DNA of 64,000 nt from Firmicutes bacterium HGW-Firmicutes-14 (GCA_002840275.1 PHAB01000001.1:235368-299367), one strand, 5' to 3'. Shown: positions 35,048 through 44,465, counted from the stretch's first letter. Numbers and translations are program-made. The notes: a model not told the origin generated them from the letters alone.

Positions 35048-35752
35048 TTATTTTTTGACCGCCTCAATAAAAGCGCTGAAAATACGCCTGGATACTGAAT
35101 CCTTTTCCACCATGCATTCCGGATGCCACTGGATACCCAGCACAAAGCGGTATCCAGGGTGTTCAACGGCTTCTATGACCCCGTCACTGCTTCTGGCGGA
35201 AACCCTGAATCCAGGGGCGGGCTCACATATAGACTGGTGGTGAAAACTGTTTACCATGATGGTATTTTCCCCGGCAATCCGGTGAAAAAGGCTGGATTTA
35301 TCGATCGTGATTCTATGAGTGGGATACCACCTGGGAGCGGACTGGGAATGTTTCAGGGGTTTCCTGATAACCGAGGGGATGTGCTGTATCAAGCTGCCGC
35401 CACAGGCAACATTCAGGACCTGGCACCCCCTGCAGATACCCAGGACAGGGATGTTTTTTTTCAGGGCAGTTTTAATCATCATTATTTCAAACCTGTCCCT
35501 CTCAGGGGTAATTTCACCCAGGGCAGGCACCGGTTCTTTATTAAAAAAGGAGGGGTCAATATCTCCTCCGCCTGATAATATAAGACCCCTGACCGCATTA
35601 AAATACGGCCGGACACCCCTGGTTTTCCCGGAGCCGGGCAGAACTAAAGGAATTCCGCCTGCACGGATGATAGCGTTAATGTAGGCCTCCGGGATAAAAA
35701 ACCTGCTGTCCTTAAGATCATAAGAGCAGGTAACACCTATCAACGGCTTCAT
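35048..35752 (-). CDS. Class I glutamine amidotransferase-like hydrolase (PuuD/gamma-Glu-GABA hydrolase family)
   Basis: 234 residues. The nucleophile elbow is PVLGICRGCQVLNVACGG with the catalytic Cys. FVLGIQWHPECM carries the catalytic His and following acidic region. GLILSGGGDIDPSFF and NSFHHQSI are typical of peptidase C26. It hydrolyses gamma-glutamyl amides. There is no puu or polyamine gene nearby. Minus strand, 69 bp before DUF362. Confidence 0.87.
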   Translation of the reverse strand: MKPLIGVTCSYDLKDSRFFIPEAYINAIIRAGGIPLVLPGSGKTRGVRPYFNAVRGLILSGGGDIDPSFFNKEPVPALGEITPERDRFEIMMIKTALKKNIPVLGICRGCQVLNVACGGSLIQHIPSVIRKPLKHSQSAPRWYPTHRITIDKSSLFHRIAGENTIMVNSFHHQSICEPAPGFRVSARSSDGVIEAVEHPGYRFVLGIQWHPECMVEKDSVSRRIFSAFIEAVKK

Positions 35753-35865
35753 CAAGAATCATTCCACCTGACGTAATTTTTCTTTACTATTTATACTATC
35801 CTCCGGACGTAAAAATGTTCATATTAAAGAGCTGACTTTAAGGTTTACTAACAAAAACTCCTTGC

Positions 35866-36002
35866 AAAAGGACCGGTGCGGTATATTCCACGCTCTGGGC
35901 GAAATCTCAATCGGACACGTCTCCCGCCACTTACTGCCAGGCGGATCGCCGACCGATTGACGATTTAAGCCCCGCTTAGGAACATACCACACCGGTCCTT
36001 TT
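35866..36002. repeat. Long hairpin element E3
   Basis: The arm starting AAAAGGACCGGTG (35866-35889) pairs with the arm ending CACCGGTCCTTTT (35979-36002), 24 bp with two mismatches. A nested pair is GAAATCTCAATCGG (35901-35914) and CCGATTGACGATTT (35953-35966). The inner order (TTCCAC near the left arm, TTGACGATTT-AAGCCCC-GGAAC at the right) resembles elements at 36642 and 47494. There is no coding frame. The rest of the 35756-36124 gap is empty. Confidence 0.8.
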
Positions 36003-36124
36003 GACAACAACTATTTTTGCTCAACTTTCCCCTTAAGGTCAGCGCGCGACAGGGAGGCCGCTGCGCATGATTTATAAAATAGAAAGAGTGACCCATAACT
36101 TGGTTTAGTTATGAGTCACTGCCG

Positions 36125-36379
36125 TTAGTTCCTCAACTGTGCAACAATATTATCTATCCGCCGCAGGATAACCCTCCTGGAGGCAATGGGCAAACTGTCT
36201 AATCCCATAATAACACACCGTCTGGCAAGGATTTTGCCCATATTGGCATTGTTTAAATATTCCTGTAAATCTAACACATTGACATCCAGGTCTTCCCCGT
36301 AACATTCGATACAGAACGGTTTCCCCGACAAAACTTCATGATCCTCATATTCCGCGAAGCACTTGGGACATATCTTCAT
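36125..36379 (-). CDS. Small zinc-ribbon protein of unknown function
   Basis: 84 residues. It begins MKICPKCFAEYEDHE and continues with PFCIECYGED, i.e. two CxxC pairs that should bind one zinc. A helical C-terminal half (LARRCVIMGLDSLPIASRRV) follows. No family was recognised. Short gene with clear ribosome binding site AGGGGGG, flanked on both sides by hairpin elements. Confidence 0.75.
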   Translation of the reverse strand: MKICPKCFAEYEDHEVLSGKPFCIECYGEDLDVNVLDLQEYLNNANMGKILARRCVIMGLDSLPIASRRVILRRIDNIVAQLRN

Positions 36380-36551
36380 TAATCAACCCCCCTCTTGGTA
36401 TTTTTTATCTTTATTTATTATCGGTAAATTCGAGAAAAACATTTAGGGAATCCTGATAATTTTCAGCCGACAGTTTCCGGAACACTTATACGGAAAATAG
36501 TTGCCTGCTCATTATATGCAGGCCAAACGGCAATTTTGCCAGTCCATTAAT

Positions 36552-36623
36552 CAGGCAATTATTTCTTCACCTTGCCCGCCGGTGGAACACATCTTTTCCC
36601 TCTTAAAGGTGAATTATTGCCTG
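36552..36623. repeat. Half-type hairpin element E1b
   Basis: CAGGCAATTATTTCTTCACC (from 36552) pairs with AAAGGTGAATTATTGCCTG (36605-36623). The loop holds TTGCCCGCCGGTGGAACACA, an exact copy of the right core of the neighbouring full element E1. It has no left core. Confidence 0.7.
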
Positions 36624-36641
36624 TTTTAATTCTTTACTATT

Positions 36642-36762
36642 GGGCAGGGGCAGATGTGTTCCACAAGGCGGAGTCTGTCGTCAACCGGTCCAAACCCTGC
36701 TTTTTGGGTTTGGGTAACCGGTTGAGACGTTGCCCGCCGGTGGAACACATCTGCCCCTGCCC
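36642..36762. repeat. Long hairpin element E1
   Basis: A perfect 23-bp inverted repeat (36642-36664 with 36740-36762; arms begin GGGCAGGGGCAGATG and end CATCTGCCCCTGCCC) encloses a paired core. The left core is GTTCCACAAGGCGGAGTCTG, and the right core contains GAGACGTTGCCCGCCGG. CAACCGGT and AACCGGTTG pair near a small loop. Almost the whole 121 bp can fold into one hairpin. No open frame. Confidence 0.85.
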
Positions 36763-36774
36763 CACAACAGAAAG

Positions 36775-36801
36775 AAAAAAACAGGTGATAACTCACCTGC
36801 T
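36775..36801 (-). terminator. Terminator of mazF
   Basis: CAGGTGA and TCACCTG form a 7-bp stem around GTTA on the minus strand, followed by seven T. It overlaps the last codon region of mazF. Confidence 0.85.
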
Positions 36802-37150
36802 AAATTTCTATCAGCCCCAGCGAAATTTCTACTGCCTGGGCCACTTTTTCCATAATATCGTCATTCAGAGAAGTGACTTTTTCTTTTAACCTGCTTTTAT
36901 CGATTGTGCGAATCTGCTCAAGGAGAACCACAGAGTCTTTCTCAAGGCCGCTGCTTTTTGCGGTAACTTCTATATGTGTTGGGAGCTTCGCTTTACTAAT
37001 CTGAGAGGTGATCGCTGCTACAATAGTGGTCGGACTATACTGGTTACCGATATCATTCTGTAAAACTAAAACCGGCCTTGTCCCACCTTGTTCGGAACCT
37101 ACCACAGGGCTCAGGTCGGCAAAATATATTTCACCGCGTCGAATCTGCAT
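36800..37150 (-). CDS. ndoA: MazF/NdoA-family mRNA interferase toxin
   Basis: 116 residues. The PemK/MazF fold shows [32 protein letters not shown] and [14 protein letters not shown]. In Bacillus the homologue EndoA cleaves mRNA at UACAU. It directly follows its antitoxin (1 bp). The usual alr gene of the alr-ndoAI-ndoA arrangement is not in front. Confidence 0.93.
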   Translation of the reverse strand: MQIRRGEIYFADLSPVVGSEQGGTRPVLVLQNDIGNQYSPTTIVAAITSQISKAKLPTHIEVTAKSSGLEKDSVVLLEQIRTIDKSRLKEKVTSLNDDIMEKVAQAVEISLGLIEI

Positions 37151-37426
37151 TTAATAATCCTCCGACAATCGCCCGTTATATAATTCACTTACTTCATGCT
37201 CCAGGGCGAAATTCTCCCCCGCCAGAGCCAGATTAATTTTTGCCATTTCCATATAACCCTTTTTCATCTGTTCTCTTATAGTTCTCCTTTTGCGTTCCTG
37301 AATGTAAAGCTTCATTGCTTCCCGGATAAATTCACTCCTGTTGAGTTTTTCCGCAGCTACAATGCCATCTACTTCACGTAACAGGTTATCCGGGAGGCTG
37401 ATCATAATCCTCTTAACTTCCGCCAC
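37151..37426 (-). CDS. Ribbon-helix-helix antitoxin of the NdoA toxin
   Basis: 91 residues from GTG37426, with AAGGAGGTG 7 bp upstream. The N-terminal ribbon-helix-helix is RIMISLPDNLLREVDGIVAA, followed by NRSEFIREAMKLYIQERK. The C-terminal about 40 residues, rich in Glu and Met, should wrap the toxin. It represses its own promoter in the family. A longer frame to 37504 lacks a ribosome binding site. Confidence 0.9.
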   Translation of the reverse strand: MAEVKRIMISLPDNLLREVDGIVAAEKLNRSEFIREAMKLYIQERKRRTIREQMKKGYMEMAKINLALAGENFALEHEVSELYNGRLSEDY

Positions 37427-37556
37427 TAAAGGGCACCTCCTTAGCAAAGCGTGCAACCCCTGAGTATATACCATATTATATAACATGATATATACTGCAG
37501 TCAATAAAATATCAGCTAATATTGCATCCTTTCGGGCATGTATTTATCTCCGGTAC

Positions 37557-38303
37557 TTAAGCATGAGTGTAAAGATTCCCATATGGGCGACGGGAAACCG
37601 GCACGAGTTTGACAAACTTCTCTTCTCTGACTTCTTCATAGTCTATATCCATATCACGGCAATATTCACATAATAGCTTTTCCAGTCGTTCTTCATCTGC
37701 CGCGTCAAGTTCAAATACCGCAACTTCTTTTCCCAGCCCTGCTTCATCAACATTTCCCCTTAGATAAATAACCCCGCCGTGCATGCCTGTACCAAGGTAA
37801 TCACCGGCCACCGGTTCACCCGGTTTCCGGTTCAGACCCAGGATTACCAGGATTCCTCCGGCCATGTATTCGCCCAGGAAGCTTCCGGCACTGCCGCCAA
37901 TGACCAGTATAGGGATATTTGCTCCATATTCCTTCATATGGATGCCCACACGGTACCCAACATCACCCCTGATGAAGAGTTTCCCCCCCCGCATAGCATA
38001 CCCCAGAACATCCCCGGCATGCCCATGAATCACAATCTTGCCTGAATTCATAGTATTGCCAATAGCATCCTGGCCATTGTCACGGACAATTATTGTAGAA
38101 CCGTTCATATAAGCCCCCAGGTCATTTCCCGGCACACCTTCTATTTCAATCTCTACCGGCCTGTCAACCCTGGTACCGATATAACGCTGACCGTTGACAC
38201 CCGTGAGAATAATTTTTGTTGCCCCGTCCTTTACCGCCTCCTGAATACGGTCATTTAGCAGCCTGTAATAAACTCCCCTGGCATCTATCGTTTTCTCCAT
38301 CAT
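37557..38303 (-). CDS. Glutamate synthase GXGXG (alpha-3) domain protein
   Basis: 248 residues, a stand-alone right-handed beta-helix with the repeated G-x-x-G-x-G pattern (NTMNSGKIVIHGHAGDVLGY, AMRGGKLFIRGDVGYRVG, AGGILVILGLNR). In large-subunit glutamate synthase this is the C-terminal structural domain. Here it is a separate gene, as in archaeal-type split enzymes. It overlaps the oxidoreductase gene by 4 bp and is the last gene of the operon. Confidence 0.88.
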   Translation of the reverse strand: MMEKTIDARGVYYRLLNDRIQEAVKDGATKIILTGVNGQRYIGTRVDRPVEIEIEGVPGNDLGAYMNGSTIIVRDNGQDAIGNTMNSGKIVIHGHAGDVLGYAMRGGKLFIRGDVGYRVGIHMKEYGANIPILVIGGSAGSFLGEYMAGGILVILGLNRKPGEPVAGDYLGTGMHGGVIYLRGNVDEAGLGKEVAVFELDAADEERLEKLLCEYCRDMDIDYEEVREEKFVKLVPVSRRPYGNLYTHA

Positions 38304-39565
38304 GCAGCCCCCCTGCCAAGTTTGGACTTCCTGACTTCTTCGGGGAAATCAATGTACCCAAAATCACTGCAGAGAAGCCGGTCTTTATATGCTGAAACAT
38401 CAGCCTTTTCTTTCATCAATCCGGTGAGTATGCCTGCACGGTCTATTTTGTTCAGTAAAATAAATCCTATTATACAATTATTCCGTAAAACCACTTTCCG
38501 GTAGGAACAGTTTTCGGAATCCGCATTGCTTAATACCTCATACTCGCCGGAATCAGGATTGACTATTCCCGCAGTAACCATGGGAAGGTCACCGAAACCG
38601 ATGGCATTCATGACCAGTCCGCCGGGAAAAACGGTTTCCTCCCCGGCCATATTGCGCCCGGCAGTTTCACCCTGCAGATAGGCATTGGGCAGGAGCGGCA
38701 GGACCATTACTGAATCCCATATAAGAGCATAGCCCTCGGAAACATCTCCCGCGGCATATACATCGGAAACATTGGTTTCTATCTTATCATTTACCACAAT
38801 ACCCCTGTTTACCAGGATACCTGTATCAGTTACCAGGTCTGTATTAGGCCGTACCCCAATGGCTATAACAAGCATATCACACGATATTTCTTTACCGTTG
38901 TTCAACACAACACCGGTTACTTCTGAATCACCAAGTACTTTAGCCACAGTACTGTTCAATTCAAACTTTATTCCCATGTTTTCCATATAACCCTGCACAA
39001 TGGAAGCAGCCCGGTGGTCGAGGATAGCGGGTAAAACCCTGCCGGCAAGCTCAACCACAGTTAAATCCAGGCCCAGTTTGACCAGGGCTTCGGCCGCTTT
39101 TGTCCCGATCAGGCCGGCTCCTATGATTACAGCCTTTTTCTTCCCCCCGGAGACCGCTTCCTTGATTTCCCTCACATCGTCATATTTTAGAAAGGAAAAT
39201 ATACCTTTTTTATCAAGGCCTTCCATTGGTGGTATAACCGGCTTCCCGCCGGTGGCGATCATCAGCTTGTCATATGGGACAGCCTCACCGCTGGCTAGCT
39301 TCACCGTTTTACCTTTCAGATCCAGGGCTTCTGCCTTAACCCCCAAGATTGGTGTAATATTGTTCACCTCATAGAAGTTTTTGTCCCTGTAGGTCATTTT
39401 ATCCTCAGTCACTTTTCCCGCCAGCCAGTAAGAAATCAACGGCCGGGAATATGTGTGATACGGTTCATCGGAAATCAGGGTAATCCTGCCTTCCCTGTCA
39501 ATCTGCCTGATTCCTTCCACAGAACCGATGGCTGCTGCAGAGTTACCAATAATCACGTAATCCAT
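38300..39565 (-). CDS. NAD(P)/FAD-dependent oxidoreductase of the glutamate synthase operon
   Basis: 421 residues. FAD motif MDYVIIGNSAAAIGSVEGI, second Rossmann motif KAVIIGAGLIGTKAAEAL and ATG-x-x-P block ATGGKPVIPPM are visible. The C-terminal VYAAGDVSEGYALI binds the flavin. It probably passes electrons from NAD(P)H through the neighbouring ferredoxin to the FMN subunit, replacing the GltD small subunit. It is closest in layout to nitrite-reductase/rubredoxin reductase-type proteins. Confidence 0.85.
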   Translation of the reverse strand: MDYVIIGNSAAAIGSVEGIRQIDREGRITLISDEPYHTYSRPLISYWLAGKVTEDKMTYRDKNFYEVNNITPILGVKAEALDLKGKTVKLASGEAVPYDKLMIATGGKPVIPPMEGLDKKGIFSFLKYDDVREIKEAVSGGKKKAVIIGAGLIGTKAAEALVKLGLDLTVVELAGRVLPAILDHRAASIVQGYMENMGIKFELNSTVAKVLGDSEVTGVVLNNGKEISCDMLVIAIGVRPNTDLVTDTGILVNRGIVVNDKIETNVSDVYAAGDVSEGYALIWDSVMVLPLLPNAYLQGETAGRNMAGEETVFPGGLVMNAIGFGDLPMVTAGIVNPDSGEYEVLSNADSENCSYRKVVLRNNCIIGFILLNKIDRAGILTGLMKEKADVSAYKDRLLCSDFGYIDFPEEVRKSKLGRGAA

Positions 39566-39591
39566 TTCCTACCCTCCTCTTTTAACCAGGG

Positions 39592-40038
39592 TTACTGCCT
39601 TTCTTCAAATACCAGAGCATCATTTGGGCAGTTGGCCACACAGGCCGGTTCCCCTTCTTTAGCGCTGCACAGGTCACATTTTGCCGCGACTTTCTTCCCG
39701 GATTCATCCCGCCTGATAGCCCCATATGGGCAGGCAATTATACAGGTCCAGCAGCCAACACACCGCTCCTCATCATTTATAACGGCACCGCTGTGATAGT
39801 CCCTGTGCATAGCACCTGTTATACATGCCCTGGTACACGGGGCATCCTCACAATGGCGGCACTGGAGGGCAAAAGAAACAGGTTTGTTCTCTTCCACAAA
39901 GACCCGCGCAGCCGGGCGGTTCCCTTTCCTAAAGGCTTTTATAATATTATCCGGATATTTGGAATGAGCAACGATGCAGTGGACTTCACACAGCCTGCAT
40001 CCCACACATGCTTCTTCTTTGGCATAAACTCTTTTCAT
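39592..40038 (-). CDS. 4Fe-4S dicluster/tetracluster ferredoxin of the glutamate synthase operon
   Basis: 148 residues with four Cys-rich motifs: CVGCRLCEVHC, CRHCEDAPCTRACI, CVGCWTCIIACPYGA and CDLCSAKEGEPACVANCP. It is the HycB/DMSO-reductase beta type of iron-sulfur protein. It sits between the FMN subunit and the flavin oxidoreductase, with gaps of 10 and 26 bp, and is the likely electron wire. Confidence 0.88.
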   Translation of the reverse strand: MKRVYAKEEACVGCRLCEVHCIVAHSKYPDNIIKAFRKGNRPAARVFVEENKPVSFALQCRHCEDAPCTRACITGAMHRDYHSGAVINDEERCVGCWTCIIACPYGAIRRDESGKKVAAKCDLCSAKEGEPACVANCPNDALVFEERQ

Positions 40039-40048
40039 ACTTACCCTC

Positions 40049-41551
40049 CTACTCTCCGGCTGCTTTTATCCCGAGTATTTTTAGTTCCTTTTCGTTCAAC
40101 CCAATACCCCTCAACATTAACCTGTTACCTCTTAGGCTTTCCAGGGCATTGATGCCCATCCCGCCAATCAATTCTTTGATTTCATGCCCCCAGGCTCTGA
40201 GAAGGTTGGCAGCACGTCTGGCCCCTATGTCAGGGTTGAGCCGTTTGGTCAGGTTTGGGTCCTGGGTAGCAATACCCCAGTTGCACTTGCCGGTATAACA
40301 CTTCTGGCACATGTGGCAGCCCAGGGCAATCAGGGCAGCCGTTCCAATGTTTACGGCATCCGCACCAAGGGCAACGGCTTTGACAACATCAGAACTGTTG
40401 CGGATACTGCCGCTTACCACCAGGGAGGCCTGGTTTCTGATTCCCTCCTGCCTGAGGCGGGAGTCAACAGCAGCCAGGGCCGTCTCAATGGGGATTCCCA
40501 CACTGTCCCGGGTCCGGAGGGGGGTAGCCCCTGATCCTCCCCTGAACCCGTCAATGGTAACTATGTCAGCTCCTGCCCGGACAATTCCGGATGCAATAGC
40601 CGCTACATTATGAACAGCAGCAATCTTTACTGATACCGGTTTTTCATAATTGGTGGCTTCCTTCAGGGAAAAGATCAACTGCCTGAGATCCTCAATGGAA
40701 TAAATATCATGGTGGGGAGCAGGAGATATAGCATCACTGCCCAGAGGTATCATCCTGGTCAGGGAGACTTCCGGTCCTACCTTTTCCCCCGGGAGATGTC
40801 CCCCGATACCGGGCTTGGCGCCCTGACCAATCTTAATTTCAATGGCCGCACCGGCGTTTAGGTACTCAGAGTGGACTCCGAAGCGCCCTGAGGCTACCTG
40901 GACAATGGTGTTCTTACCATATCCGCTGAGTTCCCTGTGCAGGCCTCCCTCACCGGTATTGAAAAATGATCCCACTTCTTCGGCAGCCCTGGCCAGTGAC
41001 TTATGGGCATTAAGGCTTATGGAGCCGAAAGACATGGCGGCAAACATTATCGGTACTTCCAGTTCCAACTGGGGCGGCAGTTTCTCCGCCAGGCGGCCGT
41101 TTTCTATTTTCAGTGTTTCAGGTTTGCGGCCCAGAAATGTCTTAAGTTCCATAGGTTCCCGCAAGGGGTCAATAGATGGGTTTGTTACCTGGCTGGCATT
41201 GAGGAGAAGATGGTCCCAATAAATAGGGTACTTTTTGCCTGTTCCCATACCTGCCAGCAGAATCCCACCGGAAGCTGCCTGTTTGTAAATTGTATTGATA
41301 TCATGACCGCTCCAGCTGGCATTTTCCCGGTATTCAAGGGGGTGTTTCCTAACTGACAGCGCCCTGGTCGGACAGAAAACCACACACCTGTGGCAGTTGA
41401 TACATTTCATGTCATCTGATACTACTTTATCCTCTTCCTCATCATAAATATGAGCCTCATTAGCACATTGGGTAACACAGACCCTGCAGTCAATACACCT
41501 GTCGTTATTCCGTTCAATAATAAACTCCGGTGTTGAATAATTCAGACTCAT
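40049..41551 (-). CDS. Glutamate synthase FMN-binding (synthase) subunit with N-terminal ferredoxin domain
   Basis: 500 residues from ATG41551. The N-terminal 2x[4Fe-4S] has CIDCRVCVTQCANEAH and CINCHRCVVFCPTRAL. The TIM-barrel glutamate synthase domain follows, with SFGSISLNAHKSLARAAEEV, NTGEGGLHRE, KIGQGAKPGIGGHLPG and DGFRGGSGATPL. A Cys cluster HMCQKCYTGKCNWGIATQDP resembles the 3Fe-4S site. It reduces 2-oxoglutarate plus ammonia to glutamate. It overlaps the amidotransferase gene by 4 bp. Confidence 0.92.
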   Translation of the reverse strand: MSLNYSTPEFIIERNNDRCIDCRVCVTQCANEAHIYDEEEDKVVSDDMKCINCHRCVVFCPTRALSVRKHPLEYRENASWSGHDINTIYKQAASGGILLAGMGTGKKYPIYWDHLLLNASQVTNPSIDPLREPMELKTFLGRKPETLKIENGRLAEKLPPQLELEVPIMFAAMSFGSISLNAHKSLARAAEEVGSFFNTGEGGLHRELSGYGKNTIVQVASGRFGVHSEYLNAGAAIEIKIGQGAKPGIGGHLPGEKVGPEVSLTRMIPLGSDAISPAPHHDIYSIEDLRQLIFSLKEATNYEKPVSVKIAAVHNVAAIASGIVRAGADIVTIDGFRGGSGATPLRTRDSVGIPIETALAAVDSRLRQEGIRNQASLVVSGSIRNSSDVVKAVALGADAVNIGTAALIALGCHMCQKCYTGKCNWGIATQDPNLTKRLNPDIGARRAANLLRAWGHEIKELIGGMGINALESLRGNRLMLRGIGLNEKELKILGIKAAGE

Positions 41552-42639
41552 ATTTCCTTCACCCCTTCCATCAGCCCAATTACGGGCTCTCCCGCCTTGG
41601 GAACCCATACATTCTCCGGGTTGGGACAGATTTCCCTGATTCCTGATTCCTCACTGGCCACATACAGAAAATCCCCCTTGGTGGCGGCCACCATATTGCG
41701 CAGCTTAATCCTGTCGTTCAGGGCTACTATCCCATTCCTGGTGCCGAGGATAATGGAGAACGGACCATTGATTAGCAGGCTGCTGTAAACAGTCCTCAGG
41801 GCTTTAATTAATTCTTTCCTGTCTTCATCCATCCGCTCAATCTCTTTCCAGAGGGGAGCAGCAATGGTGGACACGGCCAGTTCTACCGGCAGGCCGTTTT
41901 TCCTCATCAGGAAGTCGAAGATGTATGTGATGACTTCTGTATCAGTCTGCAAGGTGCATTTATACCCAAACATCTCCAGGAAGCGGGCATTGGCATGGTA
42001 TGAGGAGATCTCTCCATTATGAACTATTGACCAGTCCAGCAGTGTAAAGGGGTGGGCTCCACCCCACCAACCGGGGGTATTTGTCGGGAAACGGCCATGG
42101 GCAGTCCAGAGGTATCCCTTATATTCCTCAAGACGGTAAAATTCGCCTATGTCCTCGGGGTAACCCACACCCTTGAAGGCTCCCATATTCTTTCCGCTGG
42201 AAAAGATATAACAGCCTTCATAGCTACTGTTAATCCGCATAATGCACCTGACCACATATTCCTCCTCAGTCAGTTCTGATGAATGAAGTTTGTTTTTCTT
42301 GGGCTGGACAAAATACCTCCAGATTAAGGGAGGGTTGGAGATTCCTTTGACCTTCCGGGTATGGATCATTTCACTTGTGTCCACATTAAAATGTTCATTT
42401 ATAAATTCTTCAGCGCTCACCCGGTTAGACAGACTTTCATAAAACACATGCAGAGCGTAATGGTCAGAATACTCGGGATAGATTCCATATGCAGCAAACC
42501 CCCCGCCTAAACCGTTGGAACGGTCATGCATAAGGGCAATGGATTTCATAATATCAGTGCCCGAAAAGCGCTCGCCTTTTTTGTTCATAATTCCGCTGAT
42601 TGCACAACCGGATGGAATTCTGGGATACTTCTTTTCCAT
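41548..42639 (-). CDS. Glutamate synthase class II glutamine amidotransferase subunit
   Basis: 363 residues from ATG42639 (GCAGGTG upstream). The Ntn-type nucleophile is Cys12 in RIPSGCAISGIM, so an 11-residue propeptide would have to be removed. HGRFPTNTPGWWGGAHPF, DWSIVHNGEISSYHANARFL and TDTEVITYIFDF are the glutamine-binding and active-site blocks. It releases ammonia from glutamine for the FMN subunit. First gene of the split-glutamate-synthase operon, behind glnA1. Confidence 0.9.
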   Translation of the reverse strand: MEKKYPRIPSGCAISGIMNKKGERFSGTDIMKSIALMHDRSNGLGGGFAAYGIYPEYSDHYALHVFYESLSNRVSAEEFINEHFNVDTSEMIHTRKVKGISNPPLIWRYFVQPKKNKLHSSELTEEEYVVRCIMRINSSYEGCYIFSSGKNMGAFKGVGYPEDIGEFYRLEEYKGYLWTAHGRFPTNTPGWWGGAHPFTLLDWSIVHNGEISSYHANARFLEMFGYKCTLQTDTEVITYIFDFLMRKNGLPVELAVSTIAAPLWKEIERMDEDRKELIKALRTVYSSLLINGPFSIILGTRNGIVALNDRIKLRNMVAATKGDFLYVASEESGIREICPNPENVWVPKAGEPVIGLMEGVKEI

Positions 42640-42747
42640 AATGTTCACCTGCCATTTGAAGTTCATTTTGGGATTAATCTCATTAAGCCGTTCACTCTAT
42701 CCCTTTTTTTCTTTTTATGGCATTTTATGTTATCCATAGAGTAAAAG

Positions 42748-42784
42748 TAAACCGGCTAATACATCCTTTTAGCCGGTCCACCAC
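42748..42784 (-). terminator. Terminator between glnA1 and the glutamate synthase operon
   Basis: ACCGGCTAA and TTAGCCGGT form a 9-bp stem on the minus strand, followed by TTACTTTTAC. Partial read-through could still couple glnA1 and the operon. Confidence 0.75.
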
Positions 42785-42794
42785 AAACTTCCCT

Positions 42795-44123
42795 TTAAAA
42801 AACTGCCAGGTATTCATCCAGTTCCCATGGATGAACCTGAACCCTAAACCTATCCCACTCAATAGTCTTGGCTTCAATAAACCTGTTATAGGTATGGTTC
42901 CCCAGGGCGCTCTTGATAACCTCATTCCCGGCCAGTTCCTCTATTGCCTCATAAAGGCTGGTAGGTAGGCTTCCGATACCTTCCTCTATTCTTTCTTCAT
43001 TAGTCATTTCATAAATGTTTTTATCTATCGGCGGAGGCGGCTGTATTCTGTTTTTTATCCCGTCAAGACCCGCTTTCAGAGCAACGGCAATGGCCAGATA
43101 GGGGTTACAGGACGGGTCGGGACTTCTAAGTTCTATCCTGGTGCTGGACCCGCGTTTGGCGGGAATTCTTATTAAAGGGCTCCTGTTCCTGGCAGACCAG
43201 GCAATATACACAGGCGCCTCATATCCGGAAACTAACCGTTTGTATGAATTTACCGTGGGATTGGTTATAGCTGTAATAGCCGGGGCATGTTTAATCAGTC
43301 CGCCCACATAGTATTTGGCTGTATTACTGAGTTGGTCCGGCATATCGGGGTCAAAAAAGGCATTCCTGTCATTCTGGAAAAGGGACTGGTTCATATGCAT
43401 CCCTGAACCGGCAATGCCAAAAACCGGTTTGGGCATAAATGTGGCATGCAGGCCATGCCGCTGGGCAATTGTACGGACAACAAACTTGAATGTCATTATC
43501 TTATCCGCAATATCCAGGGCATCATCATATTTAAAATCTATCTCATGTTGTCCCGGTGCCACTTCATGGTGGGACGCCTCAATTTCAAATCCCAGTTCTT
43601 CAAGGGTCAGGACCATATCCCGGCGTGCATTTTCCCCCAGGTCAACAGGGGTCAGGTCAAAATACCCGGCTTTATCATGGGTAATGGTAGTGGGTTTACC
43701 TTCAGCATCTGTATGGAAGAGGAAGAACTCAGCTTCAGGTCCGACTTTTAAAGAGAAGCCCATTTCCGCAGCCTCAGCAAGGACTCTTTTGAGGGTATTG
43801 CGGGGACAACCAATAAAGGGAGTACCGTCATGGTTATAAATATCACAGATAAGACGGGCCACAGAACCCTCCCTTGGTCTCCAGGGGAACACCGCAAAGG
43901 TATTTGGGTCGGGAATAAGGTACATATCTGACTCTTCAATACGGACAAAACCTTCTATTGAAGATCCGTCAAACATCATTTCCCCGTCAAGGGCTTTTGC
44001 CAATTGTTCCACAGTAATTGCCACATTTTTCAGAACTCCGAAAATATCGGTAAACTGGAGTCGAATAAATTTGACATCAGACTCTCTGGCTCTGTTTAAT
44101 ACTTCTTCCTTGGTTAACGTCAT
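42795..44123 (-). CDS. glnA: Type I glutamine synthetase (paralogue 1)
   Basis: 442 residues from ATG44123 (AGAAAGG upstream). GSI-alpha size of Firmicutes, without the adenylylation loop of the beta type. The signatures are [54 protein letters not shown] and [15 protein letters not shown]. It makes glutamine from glutamate, ammonia and ATP. A second copy lies at 53.6 kb. A 200-bp leader with two AATGGC hexaloop hairpins and a terminator precedes it, so transcription is probably controlled by the ANTAR regulator of this window. Confidence 0.94.
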   Translation of the reverse strand: MTLTKEEVLNRARESDVKFIRLQFTDIFGVLKNVAITVEQLAKALDGEMMFDGSSIEGFVRIEESDMYLIPDPNTFAVFPWRPREGSVARLICDIYNHDGTPFIGCPRNTLKRVLAEAAEMGFSLKVGPEAEFFLFHTDAEGKPTTITHDKAGYFDLTPVDLGENARRDMVLTLEELGFEIEASHHEVAPGQHEIDFKYDDALDIADKIMTFKFVVRTIAQRHGLHATFMPKPVFGIAGSGMHMNQSLFQNDRNAFFDPDMPDQLSNTAKYYVGGLIKHAPAITAITNPTVNSYKRLVSGYEAPVYIAWSARNRSPLIRIPAKRGSSTRIELRSPDPSCNPYLAIAVALKAGLDGIKNRIQPPPPIDKNIYEMTNEERIEEGIGSLPTSLYEAIEELAGNEVIKSALGNHTYNRFIEAKTIEWDRFRVQVHPWELDEYLAVF

Positions 44124-44200
44124 TGTTAACACAACCTTTCTGTTTTTAAGTTGATTTGTAAGCTGCGCATATTGGTGTTTAAATAAAATTAAAGCGCCCA

Positions 44201-44300
44201 CAAAAAACAGGTTCGTGTAAATACCTGTCTTCTGAGAGCGCCATTGCTCCAGTTCCCCAAATCGGTTACGCCATTGTAACGGGGTATTCTGTTCGATAAA
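44201..44300 (-). promoter_or_regulatory. ANTAR-type antitermination leader of glnA1
   Basis: On the minus strand, hairpin 1 is GTTAC-AATGGC-GTAAC (44280-44265) and hairpin 2 is GAGC-AATGGC-GCTC (44249-44236). Both loops are six bases with A at position 1 and G at position 4, the rule for ANTAR targets. A terminator follows: ACAGGT and ACCTGT (44228-44207) then TTTTTTG. The order dual hairpin then terminator is the known antitermination layout. Confidence 0.88.
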
Positions 44301-44320
44301 CACATCCAGTGTCTGAAATA

Positions 44321-44348
44321 ATTATATCACAGGCAGCTCTGAATGCAA
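44321..44348 (-). promoter_or_regulatory. glnA1 promoter
   Basis: TTGCAT (44348-44343), a 16-bp spacer and TATAAT (44326-44321) on the minus strand. The same TTGCAW-16-TATAAT design is found before the ANTAR gene. Confidence 0.8.
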
Positions 44349-44465
44349 TACTTTTTTTATTGATCATTGTATACTTTCAAATAAAAAATATTTATCAATA
44401 TCACGATGCAGGATTTTGTCATATTTTGTCTAATATAACTAGAAAAAGACATAGAGGGGGTTCTT

